Origin: Flavobacterium anhuiense
Lineage (GTDB): Bacteria > Bacteroidota > Bacteroidia > Flavobacteriales > Flavobacteriaceae
Assembly: GCF_900101855.1 (NCBI RefSeq)
Contig: NZ_FMVC01000002.1
Location: 163,328-227,327 of the forward strand
Reading direction: 5' to 3'
DNA: 64,000 nucleotides
Within the stretch, counting starts at the first letter, position 1; every line of letters starts with the position of its first letter. The translations under genes and the position numbers were made by a program. Under the pieces are notes generated by a model. That model saw nothing but the letters and a program-made list of their open reading frames with translations, did not search any database and was not told where the DNA came from. Shown here piece after piece: positions 34,527 through 43,063 of the stretch.

Positions 34527-36974
34527 ATGAAAGTATTAAAATTTGGCGGAACTTCGGTAGCCAATGCTCAAAATATAAAACTCGTTCTCGACATTGTTAA
34601 CCAAAAAGCAAAGCAAGATCAATTAGTTGTAGTAGTTTCTGCTTTAAGTAAAGTAACTGATTTACTGCAATTGGCAGCGGCAAAAGCGGCAGCAAACGAC
34701 GAAAGCTTTAGAGAAGTTGTTGCTGAAATCGAGAAAAAACACCTTGACACTCTTAAAGAACTGATTCCTGTAAGCGAACAAAGCAGTTTGTTAAGCCACG
34801 TAAAACGCATCATAAATCACTTAGAAACTTTATTAGACGGATGTTTCTTGCTTGGCGAATTGTCTCCAAGAACTGCCGATACTATTTTAAGTTTTGGTGA
34901 ATTGCTTTCGTCTTTCATCATCGCTCAAGCTTATCAGCAAATCAACAAAGATGCGGTTTACAAAGACAGCCGAGAATTAATTAAAACAGATAACAACTTC
35001 GGAAAAGCAGCTGTTAACTTCGAAGTTTCTAATAAATTAATTCAGGAATATTTTGCTGAAAACAAATCTAGAATCAATATCCTGCCAGGATTTATTGCTC
35101 AGACTTTAGACGGAATCACTTCTACTTTAGGGCGCGGCGGATCTGATTATACTGCTGCCATTATCGCTGGAGCAATCGATGCGGAACAATTGGAAATCTG
35201 GACAGACGTAAACGGAATGTTTACTGCAAACCCTAAAATTGTAAAACAAGCGCAGCCAATTGCTACTATCTCTTATCAAGAAGCAATGGAATTGTCGCAT
35301 TTTGGTGCAAAAGTGTTGTATCCGCCAACAATTCAGCCTGTTTTAAGAAAAAACATTCCGATTTTAATCAAAAATACTTTTGAGCCAGAAGCTGAGGGAA
35401 CTTTAATTTCGAATCAGGTTTCATCAAAGGATACAGTTGTAAAAGGAATTAGCCATATTGATCATATTTCACTTTTAACTCTTGAAGGTCCAGGAATGAT
35501 TGGAGTTGCGGGTTCTTCCAGACGTTTGTTTGAAGTATTGTCTCAAGAAAAAATCAACGTAATTTTTATTACTCAGGCTTCTTCTGAGCACTCTATTTGT
35601 ATCGGAATCCTAAATTCTGATGCTGATAACGCTGAAGCGGCAATTAACAGAGCTTTTGAAATCGAAATTTCTCAGAACAAAATCGATCCTTGTTATGTAG
35701 AAAAAGACCTTTGCATCATTGCTCTAGTTGGTGAAAACATGAAAAATCACCAGGGTCTGAGCGGAAGAATGTTCAGTACTTTAGGAAAAAACAACGTAAA
35801 CATTCGTGCCATTGCGCAAGGTGCTTCTGAAAGGAATATTTCGACTGTAATTAACGAAAGAGACGTTAAAAAAGCGTTGAATACTTTACACGAGAATTTC
35901 TTCGAAGAAAACACAAAACAGCTGAACCTATTTGTAATGGGAGTTGGAAATGTTGGTGAGAAATTCATCGAACAGATTCACAATCAAAGAAAGTTTTTAA
36001 AAGACAATTTAAAAATCAACGTTCGTGTAATTGCTTTGTCTAACTCAAGAAAAATGATTTTTGACGAAGACGGAATTTCTTTAAAAAATTGGGATGCCGC
36101 TTTAAGCGAAGGCGAACCAGCAAGCATTGAAGAATTTATCAAAAAAGCAAAAGAACTGAATTTACGTAACAGTATTTTTGTGGATATTACTGCAAACGCA
36201 ACAGTTTCTGAAACATACGAGAAATTCTTAAAAGAAAGTATTGCCGTTGTAACTTGTAATAAAATTGCTTGTTCTTCTGCTTACGACAACTATAAAAAAT
36301 TAAAAAGCTTATCTCGCCAATACAACGCTCCTTTCTTGTTTGAAACGAATGTTGGTGCGGGATTGCCAATTATTGATACTGTAAAAAATCTGATCGCTTC
36401 TGGAGATAAAGTGCATAAAATTCAAGCGGTTTTATCTGGAAGTTTGAACTTTATTTTCAACAATTTTGACGAAAACAATTCTTTCCACGATGTGGTAAAA
36501 GAAGCTGGAGTTCAAGGTTTCACAGAACCAGATCCAAAAATTGACTTAAGCGGAATCGACGTAGCTCGTAAAATCCTAATTCTTATTCGCGAAAGCGGTT
36601 ACGAAATGGACATCGACGCCATTGCAAACGAATCGTTCCTGCCAGCAGAATGTTTAGCAACAACAAACAACGATGATTTCTTTGCTTCGTTAGTTAAACA
36701 TGCTTCTCATTTTGAGAACATTTACAAAGAAGCTTTAGCCAAAGATTCAAGATTGAAATACGTTGCGCAATTCGAAAACGGAAAAGCAAGTGTAGGTCTG
36801 CAATTCATTCCAAAAGATCATCCTTTCTATAATTTAGAAGGAAAAGACAATATCGTGCTTTTCTACACAGATCGTTACGTAGATCAGCCTTTATTGATCA
36901 AAGGAGCCGGAGCTGGAGCAGCGGTAACTGCCTCAGGAATTTTTGCGGATGTAATTAGAATTGGAAACGTTTAG
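34527..36974 (+). CDS. thrA: Bifunctional aspartate kinase/homoserine dehydrogenase I
   Basis: ThrA carries out the first and third steps from aspartate to threonine. The 815-residue protein has the kinase domain with KFGGTSV at the N-terminus and TLGRGGSDYTAA, two ACT domains in the middle (about 310-460; LEGPGMIGVAG and ALVGENMKNHQGLSGRMF), then the dehydrogenase with a Rossmann motif VGNVGEKFIEQ, ETNVGAGLPII and GFTEPDPKIDLSG. ACT domains usually bring feedback inhibition by Thr. It heads thrA-thrB-thrC behind a Thr-rich leader. Confidence 0.96.
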   Translation: MKVLKFGGTSVANAQNIKLVLDIVNQKAKQDQLVVVVSALSKVTDLLQLAAAKAAANDESFREVVAEIEKKHLDTLKELIPVSEQSSLLSHVKRIINHLETLLDGCFLLGELSPRTADTILSFGELLSSFIIAQAYQQINKDAVYKDSRELIKTDNNFGKAAVNFEVSNKLIQEYFAENKSRINILPGFIAQTLDGITSTLGRGGSDYTAAIIAGAIDAEQLEIWTDVNGMFTANPKIVKQAQPIATISYQEAMELSHFGAKVLYPPTIQPVLRKNIPILIKNTFEPEAEGTLISNQVSSKDTVVKGISHIDHISLLTLEGPGMIGVAGSSRRLFEVLSQEKINVIFITQASSEHSICIGILNSDADNAEAAINRAFEIEISQNKIDPCYVEKDLCIIALVGENMKNHQGLSGRMFSTLGKNNVNIRAIAQGASERNISTVINERDVKKALNTLHENFFEENTKQLNLFVMGVGNVGEKFIEQIHNQRKFLKDNLKINVRVIALSNSRKMIFDEDGISLKNWDAALSEGEPASIEEFIKKAKELNLRNSIFVDITANATVSETYEKFLKESIAVVTCNKIACSSAYDNYKKLKSLSRQYNAPFLFETNVGAGLPIIDTVKNLIASGDKVHKIQAVLSGSLNFIFNNFDENNSFHDVVKEAGVQGFTEPDPKIDLSGIDVARKILILIRESGYEMDIDAIANESFLPAECLATTNNDDFFASLVKHASHFENIYKEALAKDSRLKYVAQFENGKASVGLQFIPKDHPFYNLEGKDNIVLFYTDRYVDQPLLIKGAGAGAAVTASGIFADVIRIGNV

Positions 36975-37120
36975 TGAGTGACAAAGCAACAAAGAAACAA
37001 AGGTTCAAAGTTTTTTCCTTTCTTTCTTTGTCACTTAGCTCCTGTGAAACCTAAATAAAATAACTAACGTAGTAAAGCCTTTGTCACTTTGTCACTTTGT
37101 TACTTTGAATCTTAAAAAAA
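36975..37120. repeat. Degenerate CTTTGTCACTTTG-type spacer
   Basis: The thrA-thrB gap has AGTGACAAAGCAACAAAG and, facing it, CTTTGTCACTTTGTTACTTTG, so it is weakly palindromic. The same words occur before several other genes here. Confidence 0.6.
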
Positions 37121-38041
37121 ATGGAAATTAAACTTTTTTGCCCAGCAACTATCGCCAACCTCTCCTGCGGATTTGACGTATTGGGACTTTGCTTAGACAA
37201 TGCGGGCGATGAAATGATTGTTCGAAAAGTCGATCAAAAAGGAGTTCGAATCACTAAAATTGTCGGTGCCGATTTGCCTTTGGAAACCGAGAAAAATGTT
37301 TCTGGAGTTGCAGCTTTAGCAATGCTTGAAACTTTAGATGAATTAGACTTCGGATTCGAAATCGAAATTTATAAAAACATAAAAGCGGGAAGCGGAATCG
37401 GAAGCAGTGCCGCAAGTTCTGCCGGAGCGGTTTTCGGAATTAATGAATTATTAGGAAAACCTTATTCTCGTAAAGATTTAGTTCAGTTTGCGATGCAGGG
37501 CGAGAAATTAGCCAGCGGAAACGCGCATGCTGACAACGTTGCTCCTGCCCTTTTAGGCGCTTTTACTTTGGTAAGAAGTTATTCGCCTTTGGACATCATC
37601 AGAATTGACAGTCCAGAAGAATTATACGCAACAGTGGTTCATCCTCAAATTGAGTTAAAAACTTCTGACGCGCGTTCGGTTTTAAAACAAAACGTTTCTC
37701 TAAAAAGCGCTATCACGCAATGGGGTAACGTAGGCGGATTGGTTGCAGGTCTTTACACCAAAGATTACGATTTGATCGGAAGATCTCTTCACGACGAAAT
37801 CGTTGAGCCAGTTCGTAGCGTTTTAATTCCAGGTTTCGACCAAATCAAACAAACGGCTTACGAAAATGGCGCTTTAGGTTCTGGAATTTCAGGTTCTGGT
37901 CCGTCGATTTTCGCTTTAAGCCGAGGAAAAGAAACTGCTGAAAAAATCGCAAAAGCCATGAGTGACGTTTACGAAAAAATGAAATTGCCATATGAAATTC
38001 ACGTTTCGAAAATTAATCCTGATGGAGTTAGGATTCTTTGA
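37121..38041 (+). CDS. thrB: Homoserine kinase
   Basis: ThrB phosphorylates homoserine, the step after ThrA. The 306-residue GHMP kinase begins IKLFCPATIANLSCGFD, has the ATP-binding loop AGSGIGSSAASSAGAVFG (about 96-113), and the C-terminal GALGSGISGSGPSIFAL motif. It lies between thrA and thrC, all on the plus strand; gaps of 146 and 503 bases between them are unusually large for an operon. Confidence 0.96.
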   Translation: MEIKLFCPATIANLSCGFDVLGLCLDNAGDEMIVRKVDQKGVRITKIVGADLPLETEKNVSGVAALAMLETLDELDFGFEIEIYKNIKAGSGIGSSAASSAGAVFGINELLGKPYSRKDLVQFAMQGEKLASGNAHADNVAPALLGAFTLVRSYSPLDIIRIDSPEELYATVVHPQIELKTSDARSVLKQNVSLKSAITQWGNVGGLVAGLYTKDYDLIGRSLHDEIVEPVRSVLIPGFDQIKQTAYENGALGSGISGSGPSIFALSRGKETAEKIAKAMSDVYEKMKLPYEIHVSKINPDGVRIL

Positions 38042-38084
38042 TTCAATTAAAAATTAAAAATTTAGAATTAAAAATTATGCGAGG

Positions 38085-38225
38085 CGTTTGTCAGGCTGAG
38101 CCCTTCGTTCCTCAGGATAAACTCCGTCGAAGCCAACGCAAAGTATAAACGCACAGTTTGTCATCCTGAGGAACGAAGGATCACACGAGAAGCTCGACAA
38201 AGAGTAGACACAAAGCATAACCGTG
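38085..38225. repeat. Partial copies of the GAACGAAGGATC repeat
   Basis: CCTTCGTTCCTCAGGAT (about 38102-38118) faces ATCCTGAGGAACGAAGG (about 38162-38178), followed by ATCACACGAGAAGCTCGACAAAG. These are arms of the family whose complete members lie at 38229-38359 and 48741-48853. Confidence 0.7.
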
Positions 38226-38228
38226 CAG

Positions 38229-38359
38229 TTTGTCATTTCGAGGAACGAGACTCGAGCGACAGCGAACAGGCGAAGCAAATCTCCACGAGAAGCTCGACAA
38301 AGATTGGCTCAACGTTGCGGAGTTACTTGCGAAGATTTCTCGTTCCTCGAAATGACAAA
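38229..38359. repeat. Inverted-repeat element between thrB and thrC
   Basis: A 131-base unit bounded by perfect 22-base inverted ends: TTTGTCATTTCGAGGAACGA (first 20) at the left and its complement at the right (38338-38359). Inside are GAAGCTCGACAAAGATTGG and GCGGAGTT, words shared with the element at 48741-48853. It looks like a non-autonomous mobile or REP-like element. Confidence 0.85.
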
Positions 38360-38544
38360 AAATACGCTTAAAAAAATTGAAATAAAAAACATCACCACAA
38401 AGCTTTGCGAACATTGCGTTTTCAAAAGAAACCAATTCCTTGCGCTCTTTGCGGTTAAATAAACATAACTATTAGAATTTAGAATTTTAGTACTGGAGCT
38501 AGCTTTCCAAAAAATCTAAAATCTAAAATCAAAAATTTAAAATA

Positions 38545-39834
38545 ATGAAATACTACAGTTTAAACCATAATGCCCCAAAAGTTTCTTTTCAGGAAGCTGT
38601 TATACAAGGATTAGCAACTGACAAAGGATTATATTTCCCAGAAAGCATCACGCCGCTTGATCCTTCATTTTTTGATAAAATTGAAAGTTTAAGCCACGAA
38701 GAAATTGCTTTTGAAGCGATTAAACAATTTGTTGGCGACGAAATCCCAGCAGAAAAACTAAAAGAAATAATTGCTGAAACTTTAGTTTTTGATTTTCCGG
38801 TTGTGAAGGTCGAAAACGGAATCTATTCGTTAGAATTATTTCACGGGCCAACAATGGCGTTTAAAGACGTTGGAGCGCGTTTTATGTCGCGTTGCTTGGG
38901 ATATTTCAATAAAGACAAAAAAGATTCTAAAAACACGGTTTTAGTAGCCACTTCTGGAGATACAGGAGGAGCTGTTGCAAGCGGATTTCTTGGCGTTGAC
39001 GGCGTTGATGTTGTCATTTTATATCCGTCAGGAAAAGTGAGCGATATTCAGGAAAAGCAATTGACTACTTTAGGGCAAAACATTAAAGCGCTTGAAGTGG
39101 ACGGCGTTTTTGACGATTGTCAGGATATGGTGAAAAAAGCGTTTTTAGATGAAACTTTAGCGCATAAAAACCTGACTTCTGCCAACTCGATTAATATTGC
39201 ACGCTGGTTACCGCAAATGTTTTATTTCTTCTTTGCTTACAAAGCGTTGAAAAGCCAAAACAAACCTTTAGTTTTCTCTTGCCCAAGCGGAAACTTCGGA
39301 AATATCTGCGCCGGAATTATGGCAAAGAAATTAGGTTTGCCAATTGAACATTTTGTAGCGTCTACAAACGTAAACGACACCGTGCCAAGATTCTTAGAAA
39401 ACGGAAAATACGACCCGAAGCCTTCTAAGGCGACAATTTCTAACGCCATGGACGTTGGAAACCCAAGCAACTTTATTAGAATTCAGGAATTGTACAATAA
39501 TGACTTAAAAGCTTTCGAAAAAGACTTTTCTTCTTATAGTTATACTGACGAAGAAACGCTTGAAGCGCTGAAGAAAATCTACAATACAGACGGTTATATC
39601 GCAGAACCGCACGGCGCTGTTGGGTATTTAGGTTTGAAAAAAGAATTACAAAAACACCCTAACGCAATTGGAATTTTCTTAGAAACAGCACATCCTATTA
39701 AGTTCTTAGATGTTGTGGAACCTGCTTTGGGAATTACGCTTCCTATTCCTGCTCAAATTGAAAATGTTATTAATGAGGAGAAAGTTAGTGTGAAGATTGG
39801 GACTTATGAGGAGTTAAAGGGGTTTTTGGGATAG
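38545..39834 (+). CDS. thrC: Threonine synthase
   Basis: ThrC makes threonine from O-phosphohomoserine using pyridoxal phosphate. The 429-residue enzyme has the cofactor Lys (K107) in GPTMAFKDVGARF, the phosphate loop TSGDTGGAVASGFLG, and SCPSGNFGNICAG. It begins with YYSLNHNAPKVSFQEAVIQGLATDKGLYFPE, as expected for the family. It ends at a strong terminator, which closes the thr cluster. Confidence 0.96.
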   Translation: MKYYSLNHNAPKVSFQEAVIQGLATDKGLYFPESITPLDPSFFDKIESLSHEEIAFEAIKQFVGDEIPAEKLKEIIAETLVFDFPVVKVENGIYSLELFHGPTMAFKDVGARFMSRCLGYFNKDKKDSKNTVLVATSGDTGGAVASGFLGVDGVDVVILYPSGKVSDIQEKQLTTLGQNIKALEVDGVFDDCQDMVKKAFLDETLAHKNLTSANSINIARWLPQMFYFFFAYKALKSQNKPLVFSCPSGNFGNICAGIMAKKLGLPIEHFVASTNVNDTVPRFLENGKYDPKPSKATISNAMDVGNPSNFIRIQELYNNDLKAFEKDFSSYSYTDEETLEALKKIYNTDGYIAEPHGAVGYLGLKKELQKHPNAIGIFLETAHPIKFLDVVEPALGITLPIPAQIENVINEEKVSVKIGTYEELKGFLG

Positions 39835-39857
39835 AAAAACATATAATAAATTATTAA

Positions 39858-39888
39858 AGCGAGTAAAAAATTTTTACTCGCTTTTTTA
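39858..39888 (+). terminator. Terminator after thrC
   Basis: AGCGAGTAAAAA and TTTTTACTCGCT are perfectly complementary around one base (the real loop will be larger), followed by TTTTT. Confidence 0.88.
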
Positions 39889-39935
39889 TTGCGTTAATCT
39901 AAGATTATTTTGAATTAATATACAAAAATATCAAG

Positions 39936-39949
39936 TACGGAAATCCGTA
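39936..39949. promoter_or_regulatory. TACGGA-AA-TCCGTA palindrome
   Basis: A perfect inverted repeat 23 bases upstream of a TATATTTG -7-like box and 145 bases before the kinase gene; it could be an operator. No regulator is known for it here. Confidence 0.4.
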
Positions 39950-39971
39950 AAAATTGGCAAGAAAAAATACA

Positions 39972-39979
39972 TATATTTG
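39972..39979 (+). promoter_or_regulatory. -7 box TATATTTG upstream of the kinase gene
   Basis: Perfect TAnnTTTG. The nearest TTG ends 15 bases upstream. Transcription from here would give a 5' region of about 105 bases containing two hairpins. Confidence 0.42.
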
Positions 39980-39992
39980 AAAAGCAAGAAAA

Positions 39993-40055
39993 CGAAATAA
40001 TGTTTCGCTTATCTACCATATTTGAGGTGTATATGCGAAAGTTTGTTTCGCATAT
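39993..40055 (+). other. Two hairpins in the kinase gene's presumed 5' leader
   Basis: CGAAA-TAATG-TTTCG (39993-40007), then ATATGCGAAA-GTTTG-TTTCGCATAT (40031-40055, ten perfect pairs). Both share the GCGAAA/TTTCGC arm, so they could also pair with each other. Confidence 0.6.
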
Positions 40056-40094
40056 AAATGAGTTAGGCGATATTTTGAAAAATCACGTAAACCA

Positions 40095-41633
40095 ATGAAT
40101 ATACAATCATTAAAAGGACCAAAAGAAGATAATCAATACATAGAAATTGACTTTTTTCGAAAAGGAGGTATGGGAGAAATATATACCGCAAACGATGCAA
40201 ACAATAATTCGAAAAAAGCAATTAAAATTGTACCCATAGAAAATGATGAAGAATATAAACTATTACTTTCTGAGTTTGAAGTAGCTACTTCTTTGAGCCA
40301 TAAAAACATTATCCAAACAGAATATTTCAACGAATTTAAAAGTAAAAATGTCACGTACATTTACTGTGTTATGCCATTTAATTCAAATGGTAGCTTAAGA
40401 GATTTCTTAAAATCAAAAAGTGATATAATAGATTTAAAAGTTTCGCTCAATTTAATGATTGACCTTGCAAATGGATTGGAAAGTGCTCATAAAAAGGTTA
40501 TTCACAGAGATTTAAAACCTGAAAATATACTATTAGACCAAAATGGAAATTTACAAATTTGTGACTTTGGTCTAGCAAAACTTATTGACTCAAAGACCAG
40601 ATCTAAAAGTTTCAAAGGTTTTGGTACTTTACCATATATGGCACCTGAATGCTGGATGTTTGATTCAAACACAAAGGCGATGGACATATATTCTCTTGGA
40701 ATTATTTTCTATGAAATCCTAACATTAAAACAGCCGTATATAGGAAAAACAGAACAAGAATTTAGAGATAAGCACCTATATGAACCTTTGCCTAATATTT
40801 CAAATATTAGAGTTGATTTACCCGTAAGATTAATCGAAATGATTTCTAAAATGACAAATAAAAGACCTAGCGACAGATATTCGTCGATGTCAGATATTAT
40901 AAATATTTTGGAGAAATTAACTGAAAAATTAGAAGAAAAAAGTGAAAGTAAAATAGATTTTTTATTACAAAAGGCAAATCACAAAATTTCCGCAACTCAA
41001 AAGAAAGAATTAGAGATACAAAAAGAAAAGGAAAAAATTGATTCTGAATTTAAATTTTTAGAATATTCAACTAATTCATTACTTGATAAATTCAGCAAGA
41101 GAGTTAATGAACTCAATGAAAATCTAGAAAGAGCTAAAATTCAAGTGAGTAGAAATTCAACTCAAATGACTATTAGTTTTATGGGTAAAAGTTTTACTAT
41201 TTCCTTTTATCCGAGTTCAGATATTCAACAAACTTTAAAAAATAAAAAGGAAGCATCTTTAAAATACCAAAAAAATCAATTTGGATTTATAAGACAAGCA
41301 CCTCAAGCTACTTACATTGAAATAGATAATATTGTTCTGATAGGCCAAATGGTACTTACTCAAAATCCTTCACATATGAAAAATATGGGTTACAATTTAC
41401 TTTTAAGAAAAGCGAATCAAGAAGATTTATATGGAGAATGGTGGGTTGTCTGGTTTGAAGATTCTGCATTATCTCGAACTCGACCATTAAATTTACATTA
41501 TGCTATTGGTATTCCTGAATTTTATGAGGAATATGAATATGGTCGGATGAGAGCAACACATATAAGAAATATGAAAATGAATACTTTAGAATCCGAAGGA
41601 ATTGACCAAATGCTTGAAAAAATATTAGAATAA
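40095..41633 (+). CDS. Ser/Thr protein kinase with unrecognised C-terminal domain
   Basis: Residues 15-275 are a complete Hanks-type kinase: glycine loop RKGGMGEIY (22-30), K44, catalytic HRDLKPENILL (D139), DFG (157-159), APE (183-185), and RPSDRYSSM in the last helix. Residues about 280-350 are a charged coiled coil. The last 160 residues (about 355-512) form a domain I do not recognise, with FTISFYPSS, EIDNIVLIGQMVLTQ, GEWWVVWFEDSA and HYAIGIPEFYEEYEYGRMRATHI. No transmembrane helix or signal is present, so it is cytosolic, unlike PASTA kinases. Hanks kinases are uncommon in Flavobacteria. Substrate unknown. Confidence 0.88.
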   Translation: MNIQSLKGPKEDNQYIEIDFFRKGGMGEIYTANDANNNSKKAIKIVPIENDEEYKLLLSEFEVATSLSHKNIIQTEYFNEFKSKNVTYIYCVMPFNSNGSLRDFLKSKSDIIDLKVSLNLMIDLANGLESAHKKVIHRDLKPENILLDQNGNLQICDFGLAKLIDSKTRSKSFKGFGTLPYMAPECWMFDSNTKAMDIYSLGIIFYEILTLKQPYIGKTEQEFRDKHLYEPLPNISNIRVDLPVRLIEMISKMTNKRPSDRYSSMSDIINILEKLTEKLEEKSESKIDFLLQKANHKISATQKKELEIQKEKEKIDSEFKFLEYSTNSLLDKFSKRVNELNENLERAKIQVSRNSTQMTISFMGKSFTISFYPSSDIQQTLKNKKEASLKYQKNQFGFIRQAPQATYIEIDNIVLIGQMVLTQNPSHMKNMGYNLLLRKANQEDLYGEWWVVWFEDSALSRTRPLNLHYAIGIPEFYEEYEYGRMRATHIRNMKMNTLESEGIDQMLEKILE

Positions 41634-41638
41634 AAACA

Positions 41639-41725
41639 TCCCAGCTAGCGCGAGCGTACCACCCCTGAACTCAAAGAAATTCAAAAGCCAATTGGAATGG
41701 GCACGAGCGAGACGCTCGCGCTAGC
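41639..41725. repeat. Left GCTAGCGCGAGCG repeat of the DUF4160 cassette
   Basis: It starts with TCCCAGCTAGCGCGAGCGT (direct copy at 42435-42453), contains AACTCAAA and CCAATTGG words also present after the right copy, and ends with a 23-base arm (41703-41725) that is the exact complement of 42440-42462. Within it, 41644-41657 and 41712-41725 are a perfect 14-base inverted repeat. Confidence 0.9.
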
Positions 41726-41753
41726 AAGGTACAAAAACGTTAAAAATCAAAAT

Positions 41754-42101
41754 ATGTCAGATGAAATTATACTTAGCGCAATAACACATACACTTCGTAC
41801 CTATTTAAGCTATGATGACTCTTTCATTGAATTTCTTTTAGAAAATCCGAATATTGTAGATAAACAGCGAATAGAAACGATTGAACATCTCGAAGTTATT
41901 ATATATCCTAACGACCATAATCCGCCTCATTTTCATGTAAAATCAAAGGATTTAAAAATTGATGCTAAATTCCTAATAGAAACAGGCGAATTTTATAAAG
42001 GTACAATTGGTTCAAAAGAAATCAAAAAAATTAAAGCATTCCACCAAAGTCCAAAAGGAAAAATTTTAATGGAAATTATTTGGAAGAAATATCAAAATTA
42101 A
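41754..42101 (+). CDS. DUF4160 domain protein
   Basis: The 115-residue protein holds the DUF4160 core: VIIYPNDHNPPHFHVKSKDLKIDAKFLIETGEFYKG. Members are small proteins often paired with a DUF2442 partner and suspected to be toxin-antitoxin related; their function is not established. The ATG used gives MSDEIILSAITH. An upstream ATG in frame (41697) would translate the repeat sequence (TSETLALARYK) and is unlikely. An N-terminal helical part of about 45 residues precedes the DUF4160 core. It lies between repeat copies together with the next gene. Confidence 0.75.
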   Translation: MSDEIILSAITHTLRTYLSYDDSFIEFLLENPNIVDKQRIETIEHLEVIIYPNDHNPPHFHVKSKDLKIDAKFLIETGEFYKGTIGSKEIKKIKAFHQSPKGKILMEIIWKKYQN

Positions 42102-42124
42102 ACAGAATTAAATCAAACAACAAT

Positions 42125-42430
42125 ATGAAAGACGAAGATAACAAAGAATTATTCAAATCTTTGAAAGATGCAAAAGACAACAAATTTAAATCTGCTTTAG
42201 ATGATAATGCAGAGCTAAAAAGAGAATTATCTATTGGTCAATTGCGTAATTTAAAATTTGGATATCTTGGTAAAATTAAACGAAAAGGAATTCAAGATGA
42301 AGAACTTGATGCAGAATTAGATAAATACAATGAGCGAAGAAAAAAATTAATAGAAGATATTAAAAAAGAAGGATTTGAATATATCGAAGATGAAGAAAAT
42401 GATGATAGATATAAGAAATACGAAATGTAG
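42125..42430 (+). CDS. Small charged protein, downstream of DUF4160
   Basis: I do not recognise this 101-residue protein. It is very rich in Lys, Glu and Asp (MKDEDNKELFKSLKDAKDN at the start; EEENDDRYKKYEM-like end) and mostly helical. It starts 23 bases after the DUF4160 stop, while an alternative ATG at 42080 would overlap that gene by 22 bases. Together the two genes form a unit bounded by repeats; an antitoxin-like or partner role is only a guess. Confidence 0.6.
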   Translation: MKDEDNKELFKSLKDAKDNKFKSALDDNAELKRELSIGQLRNLKFGYLGKIKRKGIQDEELDAELDKYNERRKKLIEDIKKEGFEYIEDEENDDRYKKYEM

Positions 42431-42434
42431 TTAG

Positions 42435-42490
42435 TCCCAGCTAGCGCGAGCGTCTCGCTCGTTAACACAATGAAACTCAAAACCAATTGG
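42435..42490. repeat. Right GCTAGCGCGAGCG repeat of the DUF4160 cassette
   Basis: TCCCAGCTAGCGCGAGCGT repeats 41639-41657 directly, and 42440-42462 is the exact reverse complement of 41703-41725. After it AAACTCAAAACCAATTGG resembles AACTCAAAG...CCAATTGG in the left copy. Confidence 0.9.
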
Positions 42491-42554
42491 GAATAAATTT
42501 TACATTATTAAAAAAGCGCAAGACTTTATTGTTAAATTTGTCAAAACCAATCTA

Positions 42555-43010
42555 ATGAGCAACATAGAACTTTTCAAATGGCTTGCTGTACTTTCTCCAA
42601 TTTTTAGTGGAATAATAGTTGGTTTTGTAACTCATAAGCTTTCAAATCGATCAAAGCGAATAGAAATTCTATATCAAAATAAAACTCGAGCGTTCAATGA
42701 ACTAAACAAGATACTTATTGATTATAGATTTGAATTAGAACAAAAAATTTACAATAATCCATTTCTTGAAAGAAGTTCAGACGCAAAAGGAACAGTTGAA
42801 ACTCTTACTTTATTAAATAACGCTCTTGTACGCAACACTGTATATCTAAATAAAGGAAGCGTTAAAGCTGTTATGGATTTAGTTACTAAGATTAATTTCT
42901 ATTGCAATTTTCAAGAGGAGGAATTTAAAAATATAAACCCTTATTTGGAAATGGCTGTTGAAATTAAAAAAGTAACTGATATTTTGTATAAAGACCTGAA
43001 TCTTAAATAA
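42555..43010 (+). CDS. Small protein with one N-terminal membrane helix
   Basis: Residues 8-28 (WLAVLSPIFSGIIVGFVTH) form a membrane helix; the remaining 120 residues are helical and soluble (ILYQNKTRAFNELNKILIDYRFELEQKI; ALVRNTVYLNKGSVKAVMDLVTKINF). I do not recognise the family. The layout resembles small membrane-anchored proteins of accessory loci. It is convergent with an XRE regulator and shares a hairpin terminator with it. Confidence 0.65.
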   Translation: MSNIELFKWLAVLSPIFSGIIVGFVTHKLSNRSKRIEILYQNKTRAFNELNKILIDYRFELEQKIYNNPFLERSSDAKGTVETLTLLNNALVRNTVYLNKGSVKAVMDLVTKINFYCNFQEEEFKNINPYLEMAVEIKKVTDILYKDLNLK

Positions 43011-43013
43011 AAA

Positions 43014-43037
43014 AAGAGACCTTATCAAAGGTCTCTT
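43014..43037. terminator. Hairpin between the membrane protein and XRE genes
   Basis: AAGAGACCTT and AAGGTCTCTT form ten perfect pairs around ATCA. The minus strand has a T-rich tract behind it, the plus strand a weaker one, so it mainly serves the XRE gene. Confidence 0.75.
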
Positions 43038-43063
43038 CTCTATTTAATATATCTTCAAAACAA

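Noticed and set aside
38181..38462. Open frames on both strands between thrB and thrC
   Set aside because: They run through the inverted-repeat element; the translations are repeat words (CRSSLVPRNDK and similar) and not a real protein.
41697..41753. Upstream ATG start for the DUF4160 gene
   Set aside because: It would translate the GC-rich repeat arm; the ATG at 41754 lies outside the repeat.
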